From Qipengyuania_B sp965214525 (lineage in GTDB: Bacteria > Pseudomonadota > Alphaproteobacteria > Sphingomonadales > Sphingomonadaceae): a stretch of 64,000 nucleotides of DNA. Below are positions 1 to 7,963 of the stretch, in pieces. Numbering within the stretch: the stretch's first letter is position 1; every line of letters begins with the position of its first letter. Position numbers and translations under genes: made by a program. A model generated the notes under the pieces. The model worked only from the letters and a program-made list of their open reading frames with translations. It was not told where the DNA came from and made no database searches. The stretch is taken from NCBI GenBank assembly GCA_965214525.1, contig OZ243959.1, positions 744,001 through 808,000 on the forward strand, given 5' to 3'.

Positions 1-1398
1 ACCGAGATGCGCGACATTCTGCAGCGTCAGCAGGATGCCTTCGTAGCGGCACGTCCTGAAAACCTGAGTGCGCGTCGCGGCCGTATCGAACGGGCAATCA
101 CGCTGTTGAACGAACACGGCGATGCGCTGTGCGATGCGATGAACGAGGATTTCGGCAATCGATCGAAGGTGCAATCGCTGGCGACCGATATTGCCGGAAC
201 CATCAAGTTCGGCAGATATTGCCTGAAGAACCTCGACAAATGGGCCAAGCCAGAACGGCGGAGCCTTGACTTTCCGCTGCCTCTGCTGGGCGCCAAGGCG
301 GAAGTACGGTTTGAGCCCAAGGGCGTCGTGGGCATTCTCAGTCCGTGGAATTTTCCGGTCAACCTTGCTTTTGGCCCTCTGATGCAGGTATTTGCCGCGG
401 GCAATCGCGCGATGGTCAAACCAAGCGAGTTCACCGAGAAGACCAGCGCGTTGATGAAAGACCTGGTGTCGCGCTATTTTCGCGACGAGGAACTGGCTTT
501 CATCACCGGCGGCCCGGAAATTGCGCAGCAATTTTCTTCCCTGCCGTTCGATCATCTGGTTTTCACCGGGTCTACCGCTACCGGCGCAAAAGTGATGGAG
601 GCGGCTGCTAAAAATCTCGTGCCGGTCACCTTGGAACTCGGCGGAAAATCGCCGGTCGTGTTGGGACGTAGCGCCGACTTGACCCGCGCCGGAGAACGTA
701 TCGCCATGGGCAAGATGATGAATGCCGGCCAAATCTGCCTCGCGCCCGACTACATGATAGTGCCCGACGACCAGGAGGATGCGGCGATCGCCGCTGTGGA
801 ACTGGGCGTCCACAATATGTATCCGACCCTCCTGCATAACGACGATTATGCCAGCGTGGTCACCGACAAGCATTTCGATCGGTTGCAGGGTCTCGTCGCC
901 GATGCGCGCGACAAGGGGGCCGAGGTGATTGAGGTTAACCCGGCGAACGAGGATTTTTCCAATACCAACGCGCGAAAGATGCCGCTGACGATCCTGCGCA
1001 ATGTGAATGACGATATGAAGGCCATGCAGGAGGAAATTTTCGGCCCGGTCCTGCCGGTAAAGACCTACAAGAAGATGGAAGAAGCCATTCAATATGTGAA
1101 CGGCCGTGATCGTCCGCTTGGCCTGTATTATTTCGGTAGCGACGGGGACGAGCGCGAACAGGTTCTCATTCGCACCATCTCCGGCGGCGTGACCGTGAAC
1201 GATGTCGTCTTTCACGTGTCCATGGACGACTTGCCCTTCGGCGGGGTGGGGCCTTCGGGCATCGGCAGCTATCACGGTCCGGAAGGGTTTCGCGAGTTCA
1301 GCCACGCGCGCTCGGTATACACCCAGCCGAAGATCGATGTCGCAAAACTTGCGAAAATCAAACCGCCCTACCAAGCTGGTCAGCATCCGCAGCCCTGA
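1..1398 (+). CDS. Aldehyde dehydrogenase, coniferyl-aldehyde type (5' end probably outside window)
   Basis: NAD(P)+-dependent oxidation of an aldehyde to its acid. The aldehyde dehydrogenase signatures are all visible: SPWNFP with catalytic Asn115, LELGGKSP with Glu210, and NAGQICLAPDY with nucleophile Cys244, numbering from the ATG at 7. The C-terminal PFGGVGPSGIG motif is also present. The NAGQICLAPDY form and the overall sequence resemble CalB-type coniferyl aldehyde dehydrogenases, which act in phenylpropanoid breakdown. Those proteins carry some 15-20 more residues at the N-terminus, and this frame is open to base 1, so the true start is probably upstream and the ATG at 7 internal. It precedes the nuo operon with a 141-base gap and is likely an independent unit. 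The substrate cannot be told from sequence. Confidence 0.85.
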   Translation, partial: TEMRDILQRQQDAFVAARPENLSARRGRIERAITLLNEHGDALCDAMNEDFGNRSKVQSLATDIAGTIKFGRYCLKNLDKWAKPERRSLDFPLPLLGAKAEVRFEPKGVVGILSPWNFPVNLAFGPLMQVFAAGNRAMVKPSEFTEKTSALMKDLVSRYFRDEELAFITGGPEIAQQFSSLPFDHLVFTGSTATGAKVMEAAAKNLVPVTLELGGKSPVVLGRSADLTRAGERIAMGKMMNAGQICLAPDYMIVPDDQEDAAIAAVELGVHNMYPTLLHNDDYASVVTDKHFDRLQGLVADARDKGAEVIEVNPANEDFSNTNARKMPLTILRNVNDDMKAMQEEIFGPVLPVKTYKKMEEAIQYVNGRDRPLGLYYFGSDGDEREQVLIRTISGGVTVNDVVFHVSMDDLPFGGVGPSGIGSYHGPEGFREFSHARSVYTQPKIDVAKLAKIKPPYQAGQHPQP

Positions 1399-1539
1399 TC
1401 GCCAGTTGCATGCGGTTAATCAGCCGACAAAGCTTGTATTCGCGGGTGTTTAGGCACCTTAAACATCGTGCCGCGCCCTTGCTATGCGCCGGGCAGGGGC
1501 GTAGGGCGTGTTCACCTTTCAGTCCCATCGGAATCTTAA
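1399..1539 (+). promoter_or_regulatory. Leader/promoter region of the nuo operon
   Basis: This 141-base gap is the only non-coding stretch ahead of nuoA, so the main nuo promoter should lie here or further upstream. I see no convincing -35/-10 pair and no strong terminator hairpin for the preceding dehydrogenase gene. The assignment is by position only. Confidence 0.3.
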
Positions 1540-1914
1540 GTGGTCGACCTCTCCCAGTATCTGCCCATCCTGCTGTTCCTCTTCGTGGCGCTGGGACTGT
1601 CGGTTGCGTTTGTGCTGCTGCCGATGGGCGTTGCCCGGCTTACCGGCTCGCATAATCCCACTGCCGAGAAACTGAGCGAATACGAGTGCGGCTTTCCTGC
1701 CTTTGAAGACCCGCGCGGCCAGTTCGACGTACGCTTCTATTTGGTCGCGATCCTGTTTATCATCTTCGATCTGGAAGCGGCCTTCTTGTTTCCTTGGGCG
1801 GTCAGCCTAAATCTGACGGGATGGCCAGGTTGGATCACCATGATGATCTTCCTCGGCGAACTCGCGGTCGGCCTGGCTTATGCCTGGAAGGTCGGCGCGC
1901 TGGAATGGGAATAG
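1540..1914 (+). CDS. nuoA: NADH-quinone oxidoreductase subunit A
   Basis: Small membrane subunit of respiratory complex I, at the junction of the membrane arm and the quinone site. The 124-residue protein has the usual three membrane segments, at about residues 7-30, 65-85 and 93-115. The conserved loop YECGFPAFEDPRGQFDVRFY and the following F-D-L-E-A motif are both present. The start is GTG at 1540, chosen because MVDLSQYLP matches how related NuoA proteins begin; the Shine-Dalgarno is weak. It is the first gene of the nuo operon and ends 1 base before nuoB. Confidence 0.95.
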   Translation: MVDLSQYLPILLFLFVALGLSVAFVLLPMGVARLTGSHNPTAEKLSEYECGFPAFEDPRGQFDVRFYLVAILFIIFDLEAAFLFPWAVSLNLTGWPGWITMMIFLGELAVGLAYAWKVGALEWE

Positions 1915-1915
1915 C

Positions 1916-2566
1916 ATGAGCGATCCGGATACCAACACGAGTCTCTCGGGGATGCGACCGGGCGATGTGAGCGGCCAGCCCCGGGTCGAGCATTATCGTC
2001 CGCTGACCGCCGATCACAACCAGGCGCTGCATCATTCGCCTACCCCACTTGCGGGGGAGGTGCGCCAGCCTGACGCGGATTATTACAACGCGATGCAGAC
2101 GGAGGTGGAGGGCAAGGGGTTCCTCGTTACGTCGACCGAGGATCTGTTCCAGTGGGCGCGCACCGGCTCGCTATGGTGGATGACTTTCGGTTTGGCCTGC
2201 TGTGCGGTGGAGATGATCCACGTTAACATGCCACGCTATGACATGGAGCGGTTTGGCGTGGCTCCACGTGCTTCTCCGCGGCAGTCAGACGTGATGATCG
2301 TTGCCGGAACGCTGTGCAACAAGATGGCGCCCGCGCTGCGCAAGGTCTACGACCAGATGTCCGATCCCAAATACGTCATCAGCATGGGCAGCTGCGCCAA
2401 TGGCGGGGGCTACTACCATTACAGCTATTCGGTCGTGCGCGGATGCGATCGCATCGTACCGGTCGACATATACGTACCAGGCTGCCCGCCAACGGCCGAG
2501 GCCTTGCTGTACGGCGTGATGCAATTGCAGCGCAAGATCCGCCGCAGCGGGACGATCGAGCGCTGA
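1916..2566 (+). CDS. nuoB: NADH-quinone oxidoreductase subunit B
   Basis: Peripheral-arm subunit holding the terminal iron-sulfur cluster N2, which passes electrons to quinone. The ligands are Cys95-Cys96 in GLACCAVEM, Cys160 in GSCANGGG and Cys190 in VPGCPP. The protein has 216 residues. The first 60 or so form a polar N-terminal extension with no obvious motif, somewhat longer than usual. The ATG at 1916 follows the nuoA stop by one base. The nuoB stop shares its last base with the nuoC start (TGATG). Confidence 0.95.
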   Translation: MSDPDTNTSLSGMRPGDVSGQPRVEHYRPLTADHNQALHHSPTPLAGEVRQPDADYYNAMQTEVEGKGFLVTSTEDLFQWARTGSLWWMTFGLACCAVEMIHVNMPRYDMERFGVAPRASPRQSDVMIVAGTLCNKMAPALRKVYDQMSDPKYVISMGSCANGGGYYHYSYSVVRGCDRIVPVDIYVPGCPPTAEALLYGVMQLQRKIRRSGTIER

Positions 2567-3453
2567 TGTCGGCGATCCTGCATCCAGCGCCAAGATACCG
2601 CACGATCGATGGTGCGCGCGAAACGCTCGCCACGGCTATGGGCGCTCAGCTTCTTTCGCATCGTTACGAGCACGGCGAGCTCTCGTTCACCGTGATGCGC
2701 GACAGCATTGCCGACGTCTTACGCACGCTGCGCGACGAACACGATTACCAGCAATTGATGGAGATTGCCGGGGTCGATTACCCAGGCCGCGAAGAGCGGT
2801 TCGAAGTGGTCTACATGCTCCTTTCAGTGACGAAGAACCATCGGATCATGGTGAAAGTCGCGGCGTCTGCCGAAACCCCGGTGCCAACGGTCACCACTTT
2901 ATGGCCCAATGCCGGCTGGTTGGAGCGCGAGGTGTTCGACATGTTCGGCGTGGTTTTCGATGGCAATCCTGATTTGCGCCGTATCCTCACCGATTACGGG
3001 TTCGAGGGGCACCCGTTCCGCAAGGATTTTCCGCTAACCGGCTATACGGAATTGCGGTATTCGGAAGACGAGAAACGGGTAGTGTACGAACCGGTTGCGC
3101 TTGCGCAGGATTTGCGATCGTTTGACTTCCTGTCACCTTGGGAGGGGGCGGATTATCCGTTGCCGGGCGATGAGAAGGCGGCGACCCCGCCGATCGACGA
3201 CCCCAAGACGACGGAAAGCCCCGAGCAGACGGGCGCCGGTCCAAAAACGGACGAAAAGGCCGCCGAGACGGTAAGCGCCGGATCGCCGGCGGAGGAAAAG
3301 ACCGGATTGCCCCGTACCCCCCCGCCCGAACCTACGGAGGATCGCTTGAATCGTCATCCGCGGGAAGGAAAGACCACCGATACCGGTGCCGCGACCGAGG
3401 TGAACCGGGCTCCCTCGGAAGCGCCGGCGGACGAGGCGGGAGCAGGTAGATGA
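2566..3453 (+). CDS. nuoC: NADH-quinone oxidoreductase subunit C with long C-terminal tail
   Basis: 30-kDa subunit of the complex I peripheral arm. The family core runs to about residue 200 and includes the signature WLEREVFDMFGVVFDGNPDL at 118-137 and the EGHPFRKDFPL segment at 147-157. Residues 201-295 are a low-complexity tail rich in Pro, Glu, Lys, Thr and Ala with no predicted fold. Standard NuoC ends near residue 200-220, so this tail is an extra. The ATG at 2566 overlaps the nuoB stop, and the 3' end overlaps nuoD by ATGA. Confidence 0.93.
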   Translation: MSAILHPAPRYRTIDGARETLATAMGAQLLSHRYEHGELSFTVMRDSIADVLRTLRDEHDYQQLMEIAGVDYPGREERFEVVYMLLSVTKNHRIMVKVAASAETPVPTVTTLWPNAGWLEREVFDMFGVVFDGNPDLRRILTDYGFEGHPFRKDFPLTGYTELRYSEDEKRVVYEPVALAQDLRSFDFLSPWEGADYPLPGDEKAATPPIDDPKTTESPEQTGAGPKTDEKAAETVSAGSPAEEKTGLPRTPPPEPTEDRLNRHPREGKTTDTGAATEVNRAPSEAPADEAGAGR

Positions 3454-4664
3454 GCGGACTTCAGCTAGAGCAATCGCCGACCACCAGCGACGACACGATC
3501 AGCAATTACACGATCAATTTCGGGCCGCAGCATCCGGCCGCGCACGGCGTGCTGCGGATGGTGATGGAACTTGACGGAGAGATCATCGAGCGGATCGATC
3601 CGCATGTCGGTCTGTTGCACCGGGGCACCGAGAAGCTGATAGAGCACAAGACCTATCTGCAGGCGCTGCCTTATTTCGACAGGCTCGATTATTGCAGCCC
3701 GCTGTGCATGGAGCACAGCTACGTGCTCGCGATCGAGAAGCTTCTGAACATCGAGGTTCCGGAGCGCGCGCAATATCTGCGGGTGTTGTTTGCCGAGCTG
3801 ACCCGCATCTCCAACCACATGCTCAATCTGGGCGCGCATATGATGGATATCGGCGCGATGACGCCGAACCTGTGGGTGTTCGAGCTGCGCGAAGATTGCA
3901 TGAACTTCTTCGAGCGCGCTTCGGGCGCGCGGATGCACATGGCCTGGTTCCGGCCTGGCGGCGTGCATCAGGACGTGCCGTTGAAACTGCTGGCCGATAT
4001 CGGCGACTGGGTGGACCACCGCCTGCCCGAACTGTTCGGTGATGCGATGAGCCTTGTGCTCGACAACCGCATCTTCAAGCAGCGCAATGTCGATATCGGA
4101 GTGGTCAGCAAGGCCGATGCGCTGGCTTGGGGCTTTTCCGGGCCGATGATCCGCGCGGCTGGGATTCCGTGGGATTTGCGCAAGTCGCAGCCTTACGATG
4201 TGTACGACCGGATGGATTTCGAGATACCGATCGGCACGAATTCCGATTGCTACGACCGGTTCGTCGTGCGCGTGAAGGAAGTGTACGAAAGCGCCAAGAT
4301 CATCAAGCAGTGCCTTGCAGAGATGCCCGAAGGGCCGATCGCCAGCGATGATCGCAAAGTTGCCCCGCCGCCCCGCGCCGAGATGAAGCAAACGATGGAA
4401 GCGCTTATCCATCACTTCAAGCTTTATACCGAAGGGTTCCATGTGCCCGCCGGTGAAGTCTATGTCGCGACCGAGAGCCCGAAAGGCGAGTTCGGTGTCT
4501 ATTTGGTCAGCGACGGGTCGAACAAACCCTATCGCTGCAAGATCAGACCGACCGCTTTCTCGCACCTCCAGGCGATGGACTTCATGTGCAAGGGCCATAT
4601 GTTGCCCGACGCGATCCCCGTCCTGTGTGCCATCGACGTCGTGTTCGGGGAGAGCGACCGGTGA
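3450..4664 (+). CDS. nuoD: NADH-quinone oxidoreductase subunit D
   Basis: 49-kDa subunit of complex I, forming the quinone-binding pocket together with NuoB. At 404 residues it is full length. The start of the mature fold, FGPQHPAAHGVLR, carries the conserved quinone-site histidine, and the HRGTEKLIE and DRLDYCSP segments are intact. The C-terminal MCKGHMLPDAIPVLCAIDVV-type ending is that of the family. The ATG overlaps nuoC (ATGA) and the stop overlaps the next small gene (GTGA). Confidence 0.95.
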   Translation: MSGLQLEQSPTTSDDTISNYTINFGPQHPAAHGVLRMVMELDGEIIERIDPHVGLLHRGTEKLIEHKTYLQALPYFDRLDYCSPLCMEHSYVLAIEKLLNIEVPERAQYLRVLFAELTRISNHMLNLGAHMMDIGAMTPNLWVFELREDCMNFFERASGARMHMAWFRPGGVHQDVPLKLLADIGDWVDHRLPELFGDAMSLVLDNRIFKQRNVDIGVVSKADALAWGFSGPMIRAAGIPWDLRKSQPYDVYDRMDFEIPIGTNSDCYDRFVVRVKEVYESAKIIKQCLAEMPEGPIASDDRKVAPPPRAEMKQTMEALIHHFKLYTEGFHVPAGEVYVATESPKGEFGVYLVSDGSNKPYRCKIRPTAFSHLQAMDFMCKGHMLPDAIPVLCAIDVVFGESDR

Positions 4665-4831
4665 GCGAGAATGTCGAGAACCTCATTCTCGAACGCCTGC
4701 GCCGCATCGACGATCGGCTGGGCAACATCGAAGGTGACGTCAAGAACATTAAACTGCGGATGACCGCGGCGGAGGAGCATCTTCTGAGTATTCAGACTAG
4801 CGTGCTGGCCTTTGGAAAGTGCGGCCGATGA
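4661..4831 (+). CDS. Short coiled-coil protein inside the nuo operon
   Basis: A 56-residue frame starting with GTG at 4661 inside the nuoD stop. It is highly charged with a heptad-like pattern (NLILERLRRIDDRLGNIEGD, then KNIKLRMTAAEEHLL), so it is almost certainly a helical coiled coil. Short coiled-coil proteins with N-terminal ENLILE-like sequence occur widely with unknown function. It is not a complex I subunit. It overlaps the following membrane-protein gene by ATGA, so the two are probably co-translated. No function is assigned. Confidence 0.7.
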   Translation: MSENVENLILERLRRIDDRLGNIEGDVKNIKLRMTAAEEHLLSIQTSVLAFGKCGR

Positions 4832-5112
4832 ACTCTTTAGAACTGATGTTCGTACTCGCGACCATACCTATCGTATCAATCATTTTATATATCAGGGCGA
4901 TTCCATTTCAGGGTCTATGGTTTCAAAGGCTTTTAGAATTATTTGGGTTAGCTTGCGTGTCAGCACATCTGGGGTTTGGCATCGTGTTTACTGTGGGCTG
5001 GAGTCTGACTTCGTCCCCTGCAATCATTTGGTTCACGGCTCTATCTTTAGGGGGTGTTTTTGGCTTTCTTGCGATAGGTTTGCAACGATGGGGTGAGAGA
5101 CATAATGGCTGA
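4828..5112 (+). CDS. Small membrane protein inside the nuo operon, AT-rich
   Basis: A 94-residue frame from ATG 4828, which overlaps the preceding stop. It has three hydrophobic stretches, at about residues 5-24, 34-54 and 64-84, and a short basic C-terminus, so it is an inner-membrane protein with two or three spans. I do not recognise a family. A hand count of bases 4861-5040 gives 80 G+C of 180 (44 %), clearly below the neighbouring nuo genes (36 of 60 in nuoD 3541-3600). This suggests a recent arrival or weak codon selection. Its last 8 bases overlap the nuoE start. Confidence 0.65.
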   Translation: MNSLELMFVLATIPIVSIILYIRAIPFQGLWFQRLLELFGLACVSAHLGFGIVFTVGWSLTSSPAIIWFTALSLGGVFGFLAIGLQRWGERHNG

Positions 5113-5773
5113 CCGCACCCCCGCACCTGACACGTCAGAACTGCGCGAGCGGTGGGGCGCGTTCGCCTTCACGCAAGCGAACAAGTCCCGTGCCGACACA
5201 GCGATCGCGCGCTATCCCGATGGTCGACAAAAGTCCGCCGTCATGCCGCTGCTATTCATCGCGCAGGAGCAGGTTGGCGAAGAAACCGATACCGCCGGGT
5301 GGCTACCACTGCCGGTCATCGAATATGTCGCAAAATATCTGGATATGCCGGTCATTCGCGTGCTCGAAGTCGCGACCTTCTATTTCATGTACAACCTTGG
5401 CCCGGTAGGTAAGTATCATGTGCAGGTGTGCGGCACGACGCCGTGCATGTTGCGCGGCTCCGATGCGTTGTTCGAGACGTGCTACGCGCGCGGTATGCGA
5501 AAAGGACTCGTTTCCCAGGATGGACTGTGGACGCTCACCGAAGTCGAATGCATGGGCAATTGCGCCACCGCGCCGATGGCTCAGATTAACGACGACAATT
5601 ATGAAGATTTGACGCCGGAACGGCTCGACGCAATCCTCGATGCGCTGGCCGAAGGCGAACAGCCCAGGCCGGGCACGCAGGAGCCAGGCAGGCACACGTC
5701 GGAGCCGCTCGGCGGTCCGACGACGCTTAAGGAGATGGTCGACTCCAATCACGATTACCGGAGCGCATGGTGA
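5105..5773 (+). CDS. nuoE: NADH-quinone oxidoreductase subunit E
   Basis: 24-kDa subunit of the NADH dehydrogenase module, carrying the off-path 2Fe-2S cluster N1a. The ligands are Cys109 and Cys114 in VCGTTPCMLRG, and Cys149 and Cys153 in ECMGNCATAP. It has 222 residues. The ATG at 5105 was chosen over an in-frame GTG at 5093 because it is preceded by GGGGTGAGAG at a good distance. Residues 183-222 form a polar tail. The gene overlaps the previous small membrane gene by 8 bases and the next one by TGATG. Confidence 0.94.
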   Translation: MADRTPAPDTSELRERWGAFAFTQANKSRADTAIARYPDGRQKSAVMPLLFIAQEQVGEETDTAGWLPLPVIEYVAKYLDMPVIRVLEVATFYFMYNLGPVGKYHVQVCGTTPCMLRGSDALFETCYARGMRKGLVSQDGLWTLTEVECMGNCATAPMAQINDDNYEDLTPERLDAILDALAEGEQPRPGTQEPGRHTSEPLGGPTTLKEMVDSNHDYRSAW

Positions 5774-5916
5774 TGGAACTGACGCTTGCCGGTCTTGTCG
5801 TCGCGCTGGTCCTCATCGTTCTGGTGTGGAAGTTCCTGAAGGGCATGGTCAAGACCGTCGCGCTTCTCGCGATACTGGTCGTCGCGGCGTTGGTGGTGTT
5901 TGGAGGAATGAGCTGA
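5773..5916 (+). CDS. 47-residue membrane peptide between nuoE and nuoF
   Basis: Very short frame starting at ATG 5773 within the nuoE stop and ending at 5916, where it shares a base with the nuoF start (TGATG at both ends). An in-frame ATG at 5767 is an alternative. The product is almost wholly hydrophobic: a first membrane segment at about residues 4-20, a short basic turn WKFLKGMVK, and a second segment at about 29-46. Tight coupling on both sides and exact filling of the nuoE-nuoF gap argue that it is translated. It may be a small accessory or insertion factor of complex I; this is inference. Confidence 0.65.
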   Translation: MELTLAGLVVALVLIVLVWKFLKGMVKTVALLAILVVAALVVFGGMS

Positions 5917-7208
5917 TGCTGGCCGACAAGGATCGCATCTTTACCAACGTCTATGGCTTCCAGGATTGGGGCCTCAAGGCGGCGCAGCAGCGCGGCGACT
6001 GGGACGATACGAAGGCCCTGCTTGCGCGCGGGCAGGATGCGATCATCGACGAGATCAAGGCCAGTGGCCTGCGCGGCCGGGGCGGGGCGGGCTTTCCGAC
6101 CGGCCTGAAATGGTCGTTCATGCCCAAGGAAAGCAAGGACGGCCGGCCCAGCTTTCTGGTTATCAATGCCGACGAATCCGAACCGGGTAGCTGCAAGGAC
6201 CGCGAGATCATCCGCCACGATCCGCACAAGCTGATCGAGGGGGCGCTGGTCGCCGGCTTCGCGATGCGCGCGCGCGCTGCTTATATCTACATTCGCGGCG
6301 AATATATCAGCGAGGCGCGCGTTCTTCAGGCCGCTATCGACGAGGCTTACGATGCCGGTCTGATCGGCAAGAATGCGAGTGGTTCGGGCTACGATTACGA
6401 TGTGTTTCTCCATCGCGGCGGCGGGGCCTATATCTGCGGCGAGGAAACCGCGATGATCGAGTCGCTGGAGGGCAAGAAGGGTCAACCGCGCCTCAAGCCC
6501 CCGTTTCCGGCCGGCGCAGGGCTGTACGGTTGCCCGACCACCGTGAACAATGTCGAGAGCATCGCGGTTACGCCGACGATCCTGCGGCGCGGCGCTACGT
6601 GGTTCTCCAGCTTCGGGCGCGAGGGAAACGCCGGTACCAAGCTGTTCCAGATCAGCGGCCATGTCGAGCGCCCGTGCGTCGTGGAAGAGGAAATGAGCAT
6701 TCCCTTCCGCGAATTGATCGAGCGGCACTGCGGCGGCATCACCGGCGGGTGGGAAAACCTGCTGGCGGTGATACCCGGCGGCTCCTCCGTGCCGCTGGTC
6801 CCTGCCGAGCAGATCCTGGACGCTCCGATGGATTTCGACGGGTTGAAAGAGCTTGGCAGCGGGCTGGGCACGGCGGCGGTGATCGTGATGGACAAGTCCA
6901 CCGACATCGTGCGCGCTATCAGCCGCTTGTCTTACTTCTACAAGCACGAGTCCTGCGGCCAGTGTACGCCGTGCCGCGAGGGAACGGGCTGGATGTGGCG
7001 CGTGATGGAACGTCTGCGCACCGGCAATGCGGCAATCGAGGAGATCGACATGTTGCAGCAGGTGACCAAGCAGGTCGAAGGCCACACGATCTGCGCATTG
7101 GGCGATGCGGCGGCGTGGCCGATACAAGGCCTGATACGCCATTTCCGCCCCGAGCTTGAGCGGCGGATCGAAGAGCACAACGCTCAATTTATGGAGGCGG
7201 CGGAATGA
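5916..7208 (+). CDS. nuoF: NADH-quinone oxidoreductase subunit F
   Basis: 51-kDa subunit that binds NADH and FMN and carries cluster N3, the entry point of electrons into complex I. The FMN/NADH loop GLRGRGGAGFPTGLKW is at residues 51-66. The 4Fe-4S ligands are Cys347, Cys350 and Cys353 (SCGQCTPCREG) and Cys393 (TICALGD). The 430-residue length is typical. The start at 5916 overlaps the preceding peptide gene; longer in-frame readings upstream lie inside nuoE and have no support. Confidence 0.95.
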   Translation: MLADKDRIFTNVYGFQDWGLKAAQQRGDWDDTKALLARGQDAIIDEIKASGLRGRGGAGFPTGLKWSFMPKESKDGRPSFLVINADESEPGSCKDREIIRHDPHKLIEGALVAGFAMRARAAYIYIRGEYISEARVLQAAIDEAYDAGLIGKNASGSGYDYDVFLHRGGGAYICGEETAMIESLEGKKGQPRLKPPFPAGAGLYGCPTTVNNVESIAVTPTILRRGATWFSSFGREGNAGTKLFQISGHVERPCVVEEEMSIPFRELIERHCGGITGGWENLLAVIPGGSSVPLVPAEQILDAPMDFDGLKELGSGLGTAAVIVMDKSTDIVRAISRLSYFYKHESCGQCTPCREGTGWMWRVMERLRTGNAAIEEIDMLQQVTKQVEGHTICALGDAAAWPIQGLIRHFRPELERRIEEHNAQFMEAAE

Positions 7209-7963
7209 GGTGCATATACTTTCTCGCGCTTTGTATCGGTACAGCGTTGTCTACGCCCACTATGGGGCAAGAGCGTCCTACAGAACTCGAGCCCGAAACT
7301 CGTCTTGGTTCTCGCATCGCTCAGAAACCGGAAACCATGGATCTGGATGCGGCGCGTCAGATGCGCAAACACTTCGCCCGGTGTATCTACGAGCGGCACG
7401 CCAAACTTGCAGATCGTTATCTTGTCAGCAGCGATCCTACCGACGTCGATTTCGACATGCTCGGCATAGGCAGCGACGACTTGCATGACCAATTTTCTTT
7501 GTCGGAATGTCTCACCAGAGCAATGACCATTAATCAGTCCAAGGTCTTGATGCGGTTCGACCAGCGCCTCCTTCGTCCTTTATTGGCCGAGGAGGCTTAT
7601 TTGAAGCAAAATAAGCAGGCGCTTTCTCTGACCACTGACGCAGAAATATATTTGTCTGGTCGTAGGTTTGTCAGCGCAAGCATGGATACACGGGCCAAGG
7701 CCCTTGGAGCCTTCGCGGATTGTGTGATCTATCAAGCTCCCGCGGTTTCTGATGCAATGTTGCGCGCGAAACCCGCTTCCTCGGACGAAAGCAAGGCGGT
7801 TCAAGCGCTTGTGCCAGCGCTGTCCGCGTGCATCGTAGAAGGACAGCAAGTCAGTCTTACCGCGGACACCATCCGCTCCCTTGTGGCCGAAGGTTTATGG
7901 GCGCGCAGCCATTACGGATCTGTGACGACTGGCGATCCGGCCAAGATGGATAAGGCAAATTAA
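7205..7963 (+). CDS. Exported protein with a duplicated cysteine-pair domain, inside the nuo operon
   Basis: 252 residues from ATG 7205 (overlapping the nuoF stop) to 7963 (sharing a base with nuoG). The N-terminus is a plausible signal peptide of about 20 residues. The rest holds two related units. One runs from FARCIYERH (Cys60) through LSECLTRA (Cys102) to LLRPLLAEEAY. The other runs from FADCVIYQ (Cys173) through LSACIVEG (Cys209) to IRSLVAEGLW. Each has a Cys pair about 40 apart and an L-A-E motif, so disulfides in the periplasm are likely. Similar Cys-pair units recur in sphingomonad exported proteins of unknown function. It is not a known complex I subunit. Counted G+C over 180 sampled bases was 49 %. 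Confidence 0.7.
   Translation: MRCIYFLALCIGTALSTPTMGQERPTELEPETRLGSRIAQKPETMDLDAARQMRKHFARCIYERHAKLADRYLVSSDPTDVDFDMLGIGSDDLHDQFSLSECLTRAMTINQSKVLMRFDQRLLRPLLAEEAYLKQNKQALSLTTDAEIYLSGRRFVSASMDTRAKALGAFADCVIYQAPAVSDAMLRAKPASSDESKAVQALVPALSACIVEGQQVSLTADTIRSLVAEGLWARSHYGSVTTGDPAKMDKAN

Noticed and set aside
3465..4598. 377-codon minus-strand frame opposite nuoD
   Set aside because: Rich in His and Arg with no domain, and fully covered by nuoD.
5727..7187. 486-codon minus-strand frame opposite nuoF
   Set aside because: Covered by nuoF with intact FMN and cluster motifs; composition typical of a GC-rich shadow frame.
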